Source of the DNA: Acidobacteria bacterium UBA823
GTDB lineage: Bacteria; Acidobacteriota; Vicinamibacteria; Vicinamibacterales; UBA823
Assembly: GCA_002296225.1 (NCBI GenBank)
Contig: DBHR01000097.1
Coordinates: 22,310 to 35,704 of the forward strand
Reading direction: 5' to 3'
Length of the DNA stretch: 13,395 bases
This document shows, one piece after another, positions 7,999 to 13,395 of this stretch. The notes under the pieces were generated by a model that saw only the letters and a program-made list of their open reading frames with translations, searched no databases and had not been told where the DNA came from. Each line of letters starts with the position of its first letter. The stretch's first letter is position 1. The position numbers and the translations under genes are program-made.

Positions 7999-9381
7999 AT
8001 GACCGACGTGCACACCAAACAGACCAGCGCCGAAATGCCTGCCGTGGACGAGCCCCTGCGGCTCGCGTTTAAGGAACCGAATCGACCGACCGCCCGCATC
8101 ACCGTGGTCGGCGTTGGTGGTGGTGGTGGCAACGCCGTGAATCGGATGGTGGAAGCAGGTCCGCTCGGCGTCGAGCTCATTGTTGCCAACACGGACATTC
8201 AGGCGTTGAAGGATAACGCTACGCCGAACAAGATTCAGCTTGGTGCCAAGATCACCAAGGGGCTCGGTGCCGGTGCCGACCCGAATCTCGGGCGTGAAGC
8301 TGCTTTGGAAGATACCAACACACTACTCAAAGCCCTTGACGGTAGCGACATGGTATTCGTGACGGCGGGTCTTGGTGGGGGCACGGGCACGGGCGCGGTG
8401 CCGGTCATTGCGGGGTTGGCTAGTCAACTCGGAGCGTTGACGATCGCTGTGGTTACTACGCCCTTTGCTTTCGAAGGGAAGCAGCGGGCTAAGAGGGCAC
8501 GTCAAGGACTCGAGCAACTTCGGGAGTGTGTGGATTCAGTGATCACGATTCCGAACGAGCGACTTGTGTCAACGACCGATAAATCAACGTCCTTAGTCGA
8601 GGCGTTTAAGAAGGCCGATGACGTGCTTCGGCAAGCTATCCAGGGCATTTCGGACTTGATCTTAGTGCCTGGCTTGATCAATCTGGACTTTGCCGACGTG
8701 AAAACAATCATGAAGGGCAAGGGCATGGCTATCATGGGCACGGGTGTCGGCGAAGGCCCGTCCCGAGCCAGCAACGCCGCGAATCTAGCTATTTCGAGTC
8801 CGCTCTTGGAAGATGCATCGGTCGAAGGTGCCGACGGCGTCATCATCATGGTCACTGGAGGAGATGATCTATCCATGAGGGAGGTCAATGAGGCATCGTC
8901 GATCATCCATGAGGCTGCGCATGAAGACGCTAATATCATCTTTGGTGCTGTCGTGGATCCAAAGATGAAAGGTCGAGTCAAGGTTACCGTGATCGCGACG
9001 GGGCTCAATCAGAACGAAACCGCGACAGCCGAACCGGATTCGACGCCGGTCGATCTTCAGTATTACGCGTCGTTGAAGCACGAAAACGACGACTCGGCTA
9101 TCGAGGTGCCACGATTGTCACTGGCCACGCAGCCGGCGGTTGATTTTCCGCTTACGGCCGATCCAACTCGGGACGTAACACAGCGTGCCAGCGCACACCA
9201 GCCGCGTCGGTTTGGTCACAAAAGAACGCTTGGCCCCCAGCAGGATATTGCTCGACGTCTCAGTGAACTCCCTGAACCAGCTGCTCAGTCGATGGTGGCG
9301 AACGGCGGACCTGCGGACGTCGAATCGAGTGACGCGGATACCTTAGAACTCAACGTGCCGACCTTCTTCCGCCGTCGGTAG
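7999..9381 (+). CDS. ftsZ: FtsZ, tubulin-like division ring GTPase
   Basis: FtsZ polymerises with GTP into the cytokinetic ring. The 460 residues have the standard parts: a non-conserved N-terminal tail (1-30), the start of the GTPase fold ITVVGVGGGGGNAVNRM (34-50), the tubulin signature GGGTGTG (127-133), FAFEGKQR (157-163 region), the T7 catalytic loop NLDFAD (228-233) that completes GTP hydrolysis in the next subunit, and the C-terminal subdomain to about 336. A variable linker of about 110 residues, rich in Ala, Pro, Asp and Glu, leads to the conserved C-terminal peptide LNVPTFFRRR (451-460), the likely binding site for FtsA. GGAGG at 7986-7990, 8 bases before the ATG, is a strong ribosome site, fitting the high FtsZ level cells need. 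The gene is the last of the dcw run; a hairpin begins on the stop codon. Confidence 0.98.
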   Translation: MTDVHTKQTSAEMPAVDEPLRLAFKEPNRPTARITVVGVGGGGGNAVNRMVEAGPLGVELIVANTDIQALKDNATPNKIQLGAKITKGLGAGADPNLGREAALEDTNTLLKALDGSDMVFVTAGLGGGTGTGAVPVIAGLASQLGALTIAVVTTPFAFEGKQRAKRARQGLEQLRECVDSVITIPNERLVSTTDKSTSLVEAFKKADDVLRQAIQGISDLILVPGLINLDFADVKTIMKGKGMAIMGTGVGEGPSRASNAANLAISSPLLEDASVEGADGVIIMVTGGDDLSMREVNEASSIIHEAAHEDANIIFGAVVDPKMKGRVKVTVIATGLNQNETATAEPDSTPVDLQYYASLKHENDDSAIEVPRLSLATQPAVDFPLTADPTRDVTQRASAHQPRRFGHKRTLGPQQDIARRLSELPEPAAQSMVANGGPADVESSDADTLELNVPTFFRRR

Positions 9382-9405
9382 GCGACGTGACCCGAGTCAC
9401 CCGCC
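9381..9405 (+). terminator. Hairpin directly after ftsZ (possible end of the dcw transcript)
   Basis: GGCG (9381-9384) pairs with CGCC (9402-9405), and GTGAC (9387-9391) with GTCAC (9396-9400) around a CCGA loop, with a small internal loop between. This is a 9-bp stem beginning at the last base of the ftsZ stop. No T-tract follows, so it may be a 3'-end protecting or partial terminating structure rather than a classic terminator. Confidence 0.4.
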
Positions 9406-9425
9406 ACCCCTTCGACCAAGCGGCG

Positions 9426-9434
9426 TGGTAAAAT
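9426..9434 (+). promoter_or_regulatory. Candidate extended -10 promoter for the radical SAM gene
   Basis: TGG followed by TAAAAT (9429-9434) fits an extended -10 element, 5 of 6 to TATAAT with the upstream TG. No good -35 hexamer is found at 17 bases; TTCGAC at 9411 is too close for this -10. It sits in the gap after ftsZ and would give a leader of about 80 bases before the ATG at 9521. Weak evidence from sequence alone. Confidence 0.35.
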
Positions 9435-9462
9435 AAGGTATCGGGGCGTCTTTTCTCCTGGA

Positions 9463-9492
9463 GTGTTCTCGCAATTACGGTAGCGCGAACAC
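9463..9492 (+). other. Stem-loop in the leader of the radical SAM gene
   Basis: GTGTTC (9463-9468) pairs with GAACAC (9487-9492), and after one T/C mismatch CGC (9470-9472) pairs with GCG (9483-9485), leaving a 10-base loop. It lies 28 bases before the start codon, which has no visible Shine-Dalgarno site. It does not match a riboswitch that I recognise, including the cobalamin type. Confidence 0.45.
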
Positions 9493-9520
9493 CCTACGCC
9501 GCTGCCGATTCGATCACCTC

Positions 9521-11281
9521 ATGTCCTTCTGGCAACAGCGCGAGGCGGCCCAGGGCCTGCTCGACCTTGAGCGGGGGCGCGATCGTCTACCTATTGGAGA
9601 TCGGCTTCGCGTTGTGCTGGCGTTTCCCAATACCTACTACGTCGGCATGTCCAATCTCGGCGTGCAAACGGTGCACCACCTATTCAATTTGGAAGCCGGA
9701 GTATCGTGCGAGCGCGTTTTTCTGCCGCCCAAGCAGGAACTTCGCGCGCTACTGTCGTCCCGCTCGCCACTACTGACGCTCGACACCCAGAGTCCGGTGT
9801 CGGACTTCGATGTCGTGGCGTTCACTGTGTCCTTCGAATGGGACTACGTGAATATTCTAACGATGATGCGCCTTGCAGGGATGCCGGTCTACGCTAGTGC
9901 GCGCACCGAGCAACACCCCCTGGTTGTTCTCGGTGGCGCCGTCACGTTTTTGAATCCTGAGCCGCTTGCGCCCTTCGTTGATGTCGTTGCGGCCGGTGAG
10001 GGTGAGGCGCTGGTACCGTCACTGGTGGCAACCGTCGGCGCGACGAATCGGCGAGCGGCTCTACGCCGCCTCGCGACGTTACCGGGATTCTACGTCCCGT
10101 CGTTGTATCGGGTGAGATACGGTGAGGACGGAACAGCCAAGCCTCATGAGCCCGTGGAGCTAACAGTTCCCCCGTTCGTCTCGAAGGCGGGGTTGAAGAC
10201 TATCGACGACGTCGATCCGCCATGCACCCGGATCTTCACACCCCAGACCGAGTTCGGCTCACGTTTCTTAATCGAGGTCGTGCGGGGATGCGCGAAGCTC
10301 TGCCGTTTCTGTTGGGCCGGTTACAATTACCTCCCAGTGCGCGCCTTTTCCACTGAGCGGATTCTGTCGTTGGCGGAGTCGGCCAAACCCTATGCTAACC
10401 GGGCTGGGTTGGTATCGATTGCCTTGTGCGATCATCCAGACATCGAGGAAATTCTCGAGCGGCTACTTGCGCTCGGCTATACGGTGAGCCCGGCATCCCT
10501 GCGCCTCGACGACATTACACCGAAAATTGTGCAGTTGCTGTCTCGGGGTGGTGAGCGGACGGTCACGATTGCTCCGGAAACTGGATCCGATCGACTGCGG
10601 CGGGTCATCAACAAGGTCGTGACCAACGCTCAGATTCTCGACAAGGCCGAGCTAATCTTCTCCAGTGGGATTGAAAACCTGAAACTCTACTTCATGATCG
10701 GCCTGCCTACGGAGACCGACGAGGACCTTGTTGCGATCCGCGATCTCGTTGTCCAACTTCGAGATCGGATGCTCACCTACGCTCGTCGCCGGGGTCGGCC
10801 TGGCCGGATCGTTGGCAGTGTGAATCCGCTCGTTCCGAAACCCGGTACGAGTTATCAGTGGCTCCCGATGACGCCGCCGTCTGTAGTGGCAACTCGAACG
10901 AAGCGGCTCCGGGCTCTTTTGTCTGGGCTTGACCACGTCTACCTGTCGATTAAATCGGAACGGCAGGCGTTCTATCAGGCTCTGTTATCGCTTGGTGATC
11001 GCCGGGTCGCTCCAGTCATCGACGCCGCTTCACAGAACGGGGGAGATTGGCGCTTGGCTGCTCGAACAGCCGAGGTCGATCCTGCATTTTGGGTGTTTCG
11101 AGACCGGAGCCAAGACTTGGCGCTGCCGTGGGACATCATTGACGGCGGCGCGAAGGCGGGATTCTTCCGCTCGGAGTTCGCCAAGAGCTTGCGTGCGGAG
11201 CCGACCCTTCCCCTTGGCCGCGGCAGCGCGCCAGCCGCACTGGTTTCCACCGAGGCCGCGGTGGACTCGGCCTCCGGGTGA
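9521..11281 (+). CDS. B12-binding-type radical SAM protein of unknown function
   Basis: A 586-residue protein with the layout of COG1032-type radical SAM enzymes: an N-terminal cobalamin-binding-like domain (about 28-170, including RVVLAFPNTYYVGMSNLG and the LGGAVTFLNPEPLAPFVD stretch at 137-154) followed by a radical SAM barrel. The iron-sulfur motif is C257-x3-C261-x2-C264 in RGCAKLCRFCWAGY. Barrel landmarks are ASLRLDDI (325-332), TIAPETGSDRLRRVINK (349-365) and LKLYFMIGLPTETDED (387-402). The C-terminal part includes LPWDIIDGGAKAGFFRSEF (535-553), similar in style to TIGR03960 proteins. The usual DxHxxG cobalamin ligand motif is not visible, so B12 use is uncertain. Substrate and reaction are unknown. 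It starts 139 bases after ftsZ, probably from its own promoter, and no other in-frame start is seen nearby upstream. The DUF2344/TIGR03936 partner often found with TIGR03960 proteins is not in the window. Confidence 0.88.
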   Translation: MSFWQQREAAQGLLDLERGRDRLPIGDRLRVVLAFPNTYYVGMSNLGVQTVHHLFNLEAGVSCERVFLPPKQELRALLSSRSPLLTLDTQSPVSDFDVVAFTVSFEWDYVNILTMMRLAGMPVYASARTEQHPLVVLGGAVTFLNPEPLAPFVDVVAAGEGEALVPSLVATVGATNRRAALRRLATLPGFYVPSLYRVRYGEDGTAKPHEPVELTVPPFVSKAGLKTIDDVDPPCTRIFTPQTEFGSRFLIEVVRGCAKLCRFCWAGYNYLPVRAFSTERILSLAESAKPYANRAGLVSIALCDHPDIEEILERLLALGYTVSPASLRLDDITPKIVQLLSRGGERTVTIAPETGSDRLRRVINKVVTNAQILDKAELIFSSGIENLKLYFMIGLPTETDEDLVAIRDLVVQLRDRMLTYARRRGRPGRIVGSVNPLVPKPGTSYQWLPMTPPSVVATRTKRLRALLSGLDHVYLSIKSERQAFYQALLSLGDRRVAPVIDAASQNGGDWRLAARTAEVDPAFWVFRDRSQDLALPWDIIDGGAKAGFFRSEFAKSLRAEPTLPLGRGSAPAALVSTEAAVDSASG

Positions 11282-11507
11282 GATTTCGCGCACGTCCGTA
11301 GTACGAAGTGACGAATCCGCTCTACCACTACTGCGTCCTCAATTATACAAAGCAGGTCGAAAATTCCCCGCGTGCCGTTGACGGTGCAATGACGTGAGGA
11401 CAGAGTAACGTGTCGTCCCCGTTGTCTGCTGTCAGAATACGCAAACGGTCCAGTCAACCTGCTAGGCTAACCGCAACGATCGCACGTGATGTGGGTGGAG
11501 CAGGGGC

Positions 11508-11526
11508 CCGTGCTTCATCGGCACGG
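11508..11526. other. Small stem-loop in the gap between convergent genes
   Basis: CCGTGC (11508-11513) pairs with GCACGG (11521-11526) around a 7-base loop. It stands 18 bases beyond the acpS stop. No T-tract follows directly on + (TCTTTT comes at 11540-11545). The rest of 11282-11543 shows no credible gene on either strand. Confidence 0.3.
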
Positions 11527-11528
11527 TG

Positions 11529-11556
11529 AGTCGGTTCCATCTTTTAGGGGCCGATT
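11529..11556 (+). terminator. Possible terminator hairpin for the radical SAM transcript, overlapping the acpS end
   Basis: On the + strand AGTCGGTTCC (11529-11538) can pair with GGGGCCGATT (11547-11556), 10 pairs including three G-T wobbles, around an ATCTTTTA loop. The wobbles become mismatches on the - strand, so it should act for + transcripts only. Only a short T-poor stretch (AATAG) follows the stem. It covers the acpS stop region, between converging genes. Confidence 0.3.
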
Positions 11557-11924
11557 AATAGCACATGAGCGAGTGCTAGCGCATCCGAGTGTGTGATCGT
11601 CAAGGTGGTGGACTCTGCGCCGAGGTTGACGAATCGACGGGCCGCGCCGCCGTGGAATTCAAGTTGCGGCGGTCCGCCGTGTCGCACGACCTCGATGTCC
11701 CGCCAGAGCACTTCCGGTGAGTGGCCGGTGCCAAGAGCCTTCATGGCGGCCTCTTTGGCTGCGAACCTTCCCGCCAGGTGCGGTGCGGGATTCCGCCGCC
11801 GCTGACAGTAGGCGACTTCGGCGGGGGTAAAAATTCTCTCGAGAAACCGGTCGCCGTAGCGTCGCAGGACCCGCTCGATGCGCGGGATGTCCGTGGCGTC
11901 GATTCCAGTGCCGATGATTGTCAT
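11544..11924 (-). CDS. acpS: AcpS, holo-[acyl-carrier-protein] synthase
   Basis: Cytoplasmic 4'-phosphopantetheinyl transferase that moves phosphopantetheine from coenzyme A to a serine of acyl carrier protein, switching on fatty acid synthesis. The 126 residues match the small trimeric AcpS type. The magnesium- and CoA-binding motifs are present: GTGIDATDIPRIE (5-17) with Asp9, and GRFAAKEAAMKALG (52-65) with Glu58 and Lys62. The C-terminal strand THSDALALAHV (111-121) corresponds to the usual SHT/SHS motif. The ATG at 11924 places Asp9 where the family has it (position 8 or 9); the ribosome site is weak. It is the last gene of a - strand group, 15 bases after the RNase HI-like gene, and converges on the radical SAM gene. 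Confidence 0.95.
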   Translation of the reverse strand: MTIIGTGIDATDIPRIERVLRRYGDRFLERIFTPAEVAYCQRRRNPAPHLAGRFAAKEAAMKALGTGHSPEVLWRDIEVVRHGGPPQLEFHGGAARRFVNLGAESTTLTITHSDALALAHVLLIGP

Positions 11925-11939
11925 GGGATGTGGCGCAAC

Positions 11940-12368
11940 CTATTTGATTGCGCAGTCGGCATCTTTGTCTGCGTTGTCTTCATCCATTGCTAGATTCGCT
12001 AAGCGATCAGCTTCTGTATTCGATGTTCGGGGCACGTGTTCGAAACTGATCTGCTCAAAACATTCCACGAGGGCTCGAGCTTCTTTGTGAAGTCGCTGCA
12101 GAGCCGGATGGCGTACCCGGTACTCTCCTCGCATCTGTCGAATCAGCAACTGAGAGTCGGATTTGATCAACACCTGGCGATGACCGGCATCGACGAGGTA
12201 GGTCAATGCGGCGATCAGGCCGCGATATTCAGCGACGTTGTTGGTCGCGATTCCTAGGAAGCCCTTGAGTTCAGCACAGATCTTTCCGTCAGGATCCTCG
12301 ATTCGTACACCATATCCAGCTGGTCCTGGATTTCCCCTCGACCCGCCGTCAATGTAGGTAACGAGCAT
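11940..12368 (-). CDS. rnhA: Ribonuclease HI-family protein (RnhA-like)
   Basis: A 142-residue RNase H fold protein expected to cut the RNA strand of RNA-DNA hybrids. The four acidic catalytic residues are present: Asp7 in TYIDGGSRGNPGPAGYG (4-20), Glu47 in NNVAEYRG (43-50), Asp71 in IKSDSQLL (68-75) and Asp121 in NTEADRLAN (117-125). It lacks the long basic handle region of E. coli RNase HI and resembles the shorter RnhA-like (YpdQ-type) group often labelled simply as ribonuclease HI family. Its exact role (main RNase H or an accessory one) cannot be told from here. The last dozen residues are acidic and not conserved. Start ATG at 12368 has GACGGA upstream as a modest ribosome site. It lies 33 bases after the zinc-ribbon gene and 15 before acpS, so all three are probably co-transcribed. 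Confidence 0.9.
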   Translation of the reverse strand: MLVTYIDGGSRGNPGPAGYGVRIEDPDGKICAELKGFLGIATNNVAEYRGLIAALTYLVDAGHRQVLIKSDSQLLIRQMRGEYRVRHPALQRLHKEARALVECFEQISFEHVPRTSNTEADRLANLAMDEDNADKDADCAIK

Positions 12369-12401
12369 CGTGACAATCCGTCGCGGCTGCTCAGCCCGTA
12401 A

Positions 12402-13136
12402 TTAGGCACTATCCGCGAGCGTCAAGTTGCCCGACGTCAGGAAGTGAAGGATACGGCCACAGCTTTCACATTGAATCAACTTATTGTTCCGGCGGATGTC
12501 GTTAAACACCTGCGGACGCAAGCGCACATGACAGGAGCTGCAAAGGTTGTTCTTGGCTTCGACGACCGCAACCCCATTTCTTTTCTCGGCGATTTGTTCG
12601 AAGAGTGCCAGGGCGACACCTTCGATCTCACGGGTCAACACTTCCGCAGCGTCGGAAGCCTTCTTCGCTGCTGCCTCAAATTTCATGCGCTCCTTCTCAA
12701 TCTCGCATCGGTCGGACTCGATGTCCGCTTCAGCCGCCACCAGCGAATGTTCGGAGTTTTTTACCGCTCCGTCCAGCGCGTCGCCGTCGAGCATCGATTG
12801 GAGGATCCGTTCTTCAGATGACTGCACGTTGTCTTGGGCCGCGGTGATTTCCTTCTGGATCACCAGGTAGTCTTCGTTTGTTTTTACGTTCATCAATTGA
12901 TCTTTTTTGTTGTCGAGGCGGCTCTGTACGGCGGCAACCTGTTTCTCGAGATTGCGGCGAGCGGTTTGGTTGTCCTCAAACCGCTGCCTCGCATCGTCGA
13001 GTGCTTTGCGATGCTCAGCCAGGTTAGCGTCGAAGGCGTCGAGCTGTGCGGGGATCTTAGCGAGGCATCGCCGAGCGTCATCAGCGGCATTGCGCAGGCT
13101 TTGCAAACGTATCAGCCGTTCGAGATCAGGCAGCAT
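12402..13136 (-). CDS. Coiled-coil protein with C4-type zinc ribbon (DUF164/zf-RING_7 type)
   Basis: A 244-residue protein with a long helical hairpin and a C-terminal zinc ribbon. Residues about 5-185 are rich in Glu, Lys, Gln, Arg and Ala with heptad spacing, typical of coiled coil, and hold the family segment MNVKTNEDYLVIQKEI (82-97). The ribbon has C199-x2-C202 (NLCSSCHVRLRPQ) and C223-x2-C226 (IQCESCGRILHF). Members are widespread in bacteria and have been suggested to act in nucleic acid or protein complexes, but the biochemical role is not settled. The start at 13136 gives the family's usual beginning (PDLERLIRLQSL); no clear ribosome site precedes it. It leads a likely three-gene operon with the RNase HI-like gene and acpS, downstream of the tRNA. 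The pairing with an RNase H gene hints at nucleic acid work, by inference only. Confidence 0.92.
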   Translation of the reverse strand: MLPDLERLIRLQSLRNAADDARRCLAKIPAQLDAFDANLAEHRKALDDARQRFEDNQTARRNLEKQVAAVQSRLDNKKDQLMNVKTNEDYLVIQKEITAAQDNVQSSEERILQSMLDGDALDGAVKNSEHSLVAAEADIESDRCEIEKERMKFEAAAKKASDAAEVLTREIEGVALALFEQIAEKRNGVAVVEAKNNLCSSCHVRLRPQVFNDIRRNNKLIQCESCGRILHFLTSGNLTLADSA

Positions 13137-13314
13137 CGACGAGAAGTAGTGTGGCCCGGGCCGCGCGGGGCATTAATCGGCTCGACCTTTGACGTAATTG
13201 GGCCCAGCGAAGCACGCATCACCGTGAATCTACTGCGAAAATGAGTCAATCTAACGTATTGTGTCAGGTCTGTGGCGTGGAAGTCGACCGTTGCGTTGGT
13301 CGCGGTCATATTAA

Positions 13315-13389
13315 TGGTGGGCCCACCAGGATTCGAACCTGGGACGAACCGGTTATGAGCCGGTGGCTCTACCGCTGAGCTATGGGCCC
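13315..13389 (-). tRNA. tRNA with anticodon CAT (elongator Met or Ile2)
   Basis: Read on the - strand, a full cloverleaf is present: acceptor GGGCCCA with TGGGCCC, D-arm GCTC/GAGC, anticodon stem ACCGG with CCGGT around loop CTCATAA (anticodon CAT), a 5-base variable loop, T-arm CCAGG-TTCGAAT-CCTGG, discriminator A and an encoded CCA at 13315-13317. It is not the initiator: base pair 1-72 is G-C, not mismatched, and the anticodon stem lacks the three G-C pairs of initiator tRNA. It is therefore either elongator tRNA-Met or the tRNA-Ile whose C34 is changed to lysidine by TilS to read AUA. The GGGCCCATAGCTCAG start is reminiscent of Ile2 tRNAs, so Ile2 is slightly favoured. Confidence 0.95.
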
Positions 13390-13395
13390 CACATT

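Noticed and set aside
11342..11347. A perfect TATAAT on the - strand in the gap after the radical SAM gene
   Set aside because: No -35 hexamer is found at a workable distance, and transcription would run antisense into the radical SAM gene with no gene to serve.
11378..11406. TTGACG followed by a weak -10-like CAGAGT on the + strand
   Set aside because: The -10 match is poor and the next gene on the + strand is not in reach; acpS is on the other strand.
13153..13162. The 10-bp palindrome GGCCCGGGCC upstream of the zinc-ribbon gene
   Set aside because: Too short and GC-only in a GC-rich genome to support an operator or terminator without further evidence.
13112..13309. A 65-codon - strand frame between the tRNA and the zinc-ribbon gene
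   Set aside because: It overlaps the zinc-ribbon start in another frame, shows no family features and no convincing ribosome site.
1..13395. A CRISPR array, phage, toxin-antitoxin or defence system
   Set aside because: No regularly spaced direct repeats, integrases, transposases or defence-type genes are seen; the coding content is core cell wall, division, lipid and RNA genes.

Overview
The window holds the second half of a bacterial division and cell wall (dcw) cluster on the + strand: the 3' end of mraY, then murD, ftsW, murG, murC, ftsQ, ftsA and ftsZ. It is followed by a B12-type radical SAM gene, also on +, and then by a convergent - strand group: acpS, an RNase HI-like gene, a coiled-coil/zinc-ribbon gene, and a tRNA with anticodon CAT at the right edge. 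The set describes a peptidoglycan-making bacterium that divides with FtsZ, FtsA and FtsQ, with fairly GC-rich coding sequence. Protein style and gene order (murC directly next to ftsQ, radical SAM gene after ftsZ) look most like Acidobacteriota, perhaps the Vicinamibacteria side. This is an inference from memory of the families, not a database result.

Layout. Bases 1-495: 3' part of mraY (lipid I synthesis). 516-1910: murD (adds D-Glu). 1899-2028: a 130-bp imperfect palindrome with perfect 23-bp inverted ends; it fills most of the murD-ftsW gap and supplies the murD stop codon. 2101-3201: ftsW (SEDS glycan polymerase). 3238-4329: murG (lipid II synthesis). 4407-5843: murC (adds L-Ala). 5844-6680: ftsQ. 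6709-7944: ftsA. 7999-9381: ftsZ. 9382-9520: a gap with a hairpin right after ftsZ, an extended -10 promoter candidate and a second hairpin. 9521-11281: radical SAM protein. 11282-11543: 262 bases with no credible gene, only weak hairpins near its right end. 11544-11924 (-): acpS. 11940-12368 (-): RNase HI-family protein. 12402-13136 (-): zinc-ribbon protein. 13137-13314: no gene seen. 13315-13389 (-): tRNA-CAT.

How it works together. MurC and MurD build the UDP-MurNAc-peptide, MraY and MurG put it on the lipid carrier to make lipid II, and FtsW polymerises it at the septum. FtsZ and its membrane anchor FtsA form the ring, and FtsQ links the ring to the wall-making machinery. Short gaps (0 to 77 bases, apart from the palindrome gap) fit one long transcript from mraY to ftsZ. 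murB and ddl, often found between murC and ftsQ, are not in the window. The - strand genes are closely spaced (15 and 33 bases) and probably form one operon behind the tRNA.

Most of the window is ordinary core-genome content. The palindrome between murD and ftsW is the one clearly unexplained structure. The radical SAM gene is the one protein whose function is unknown.
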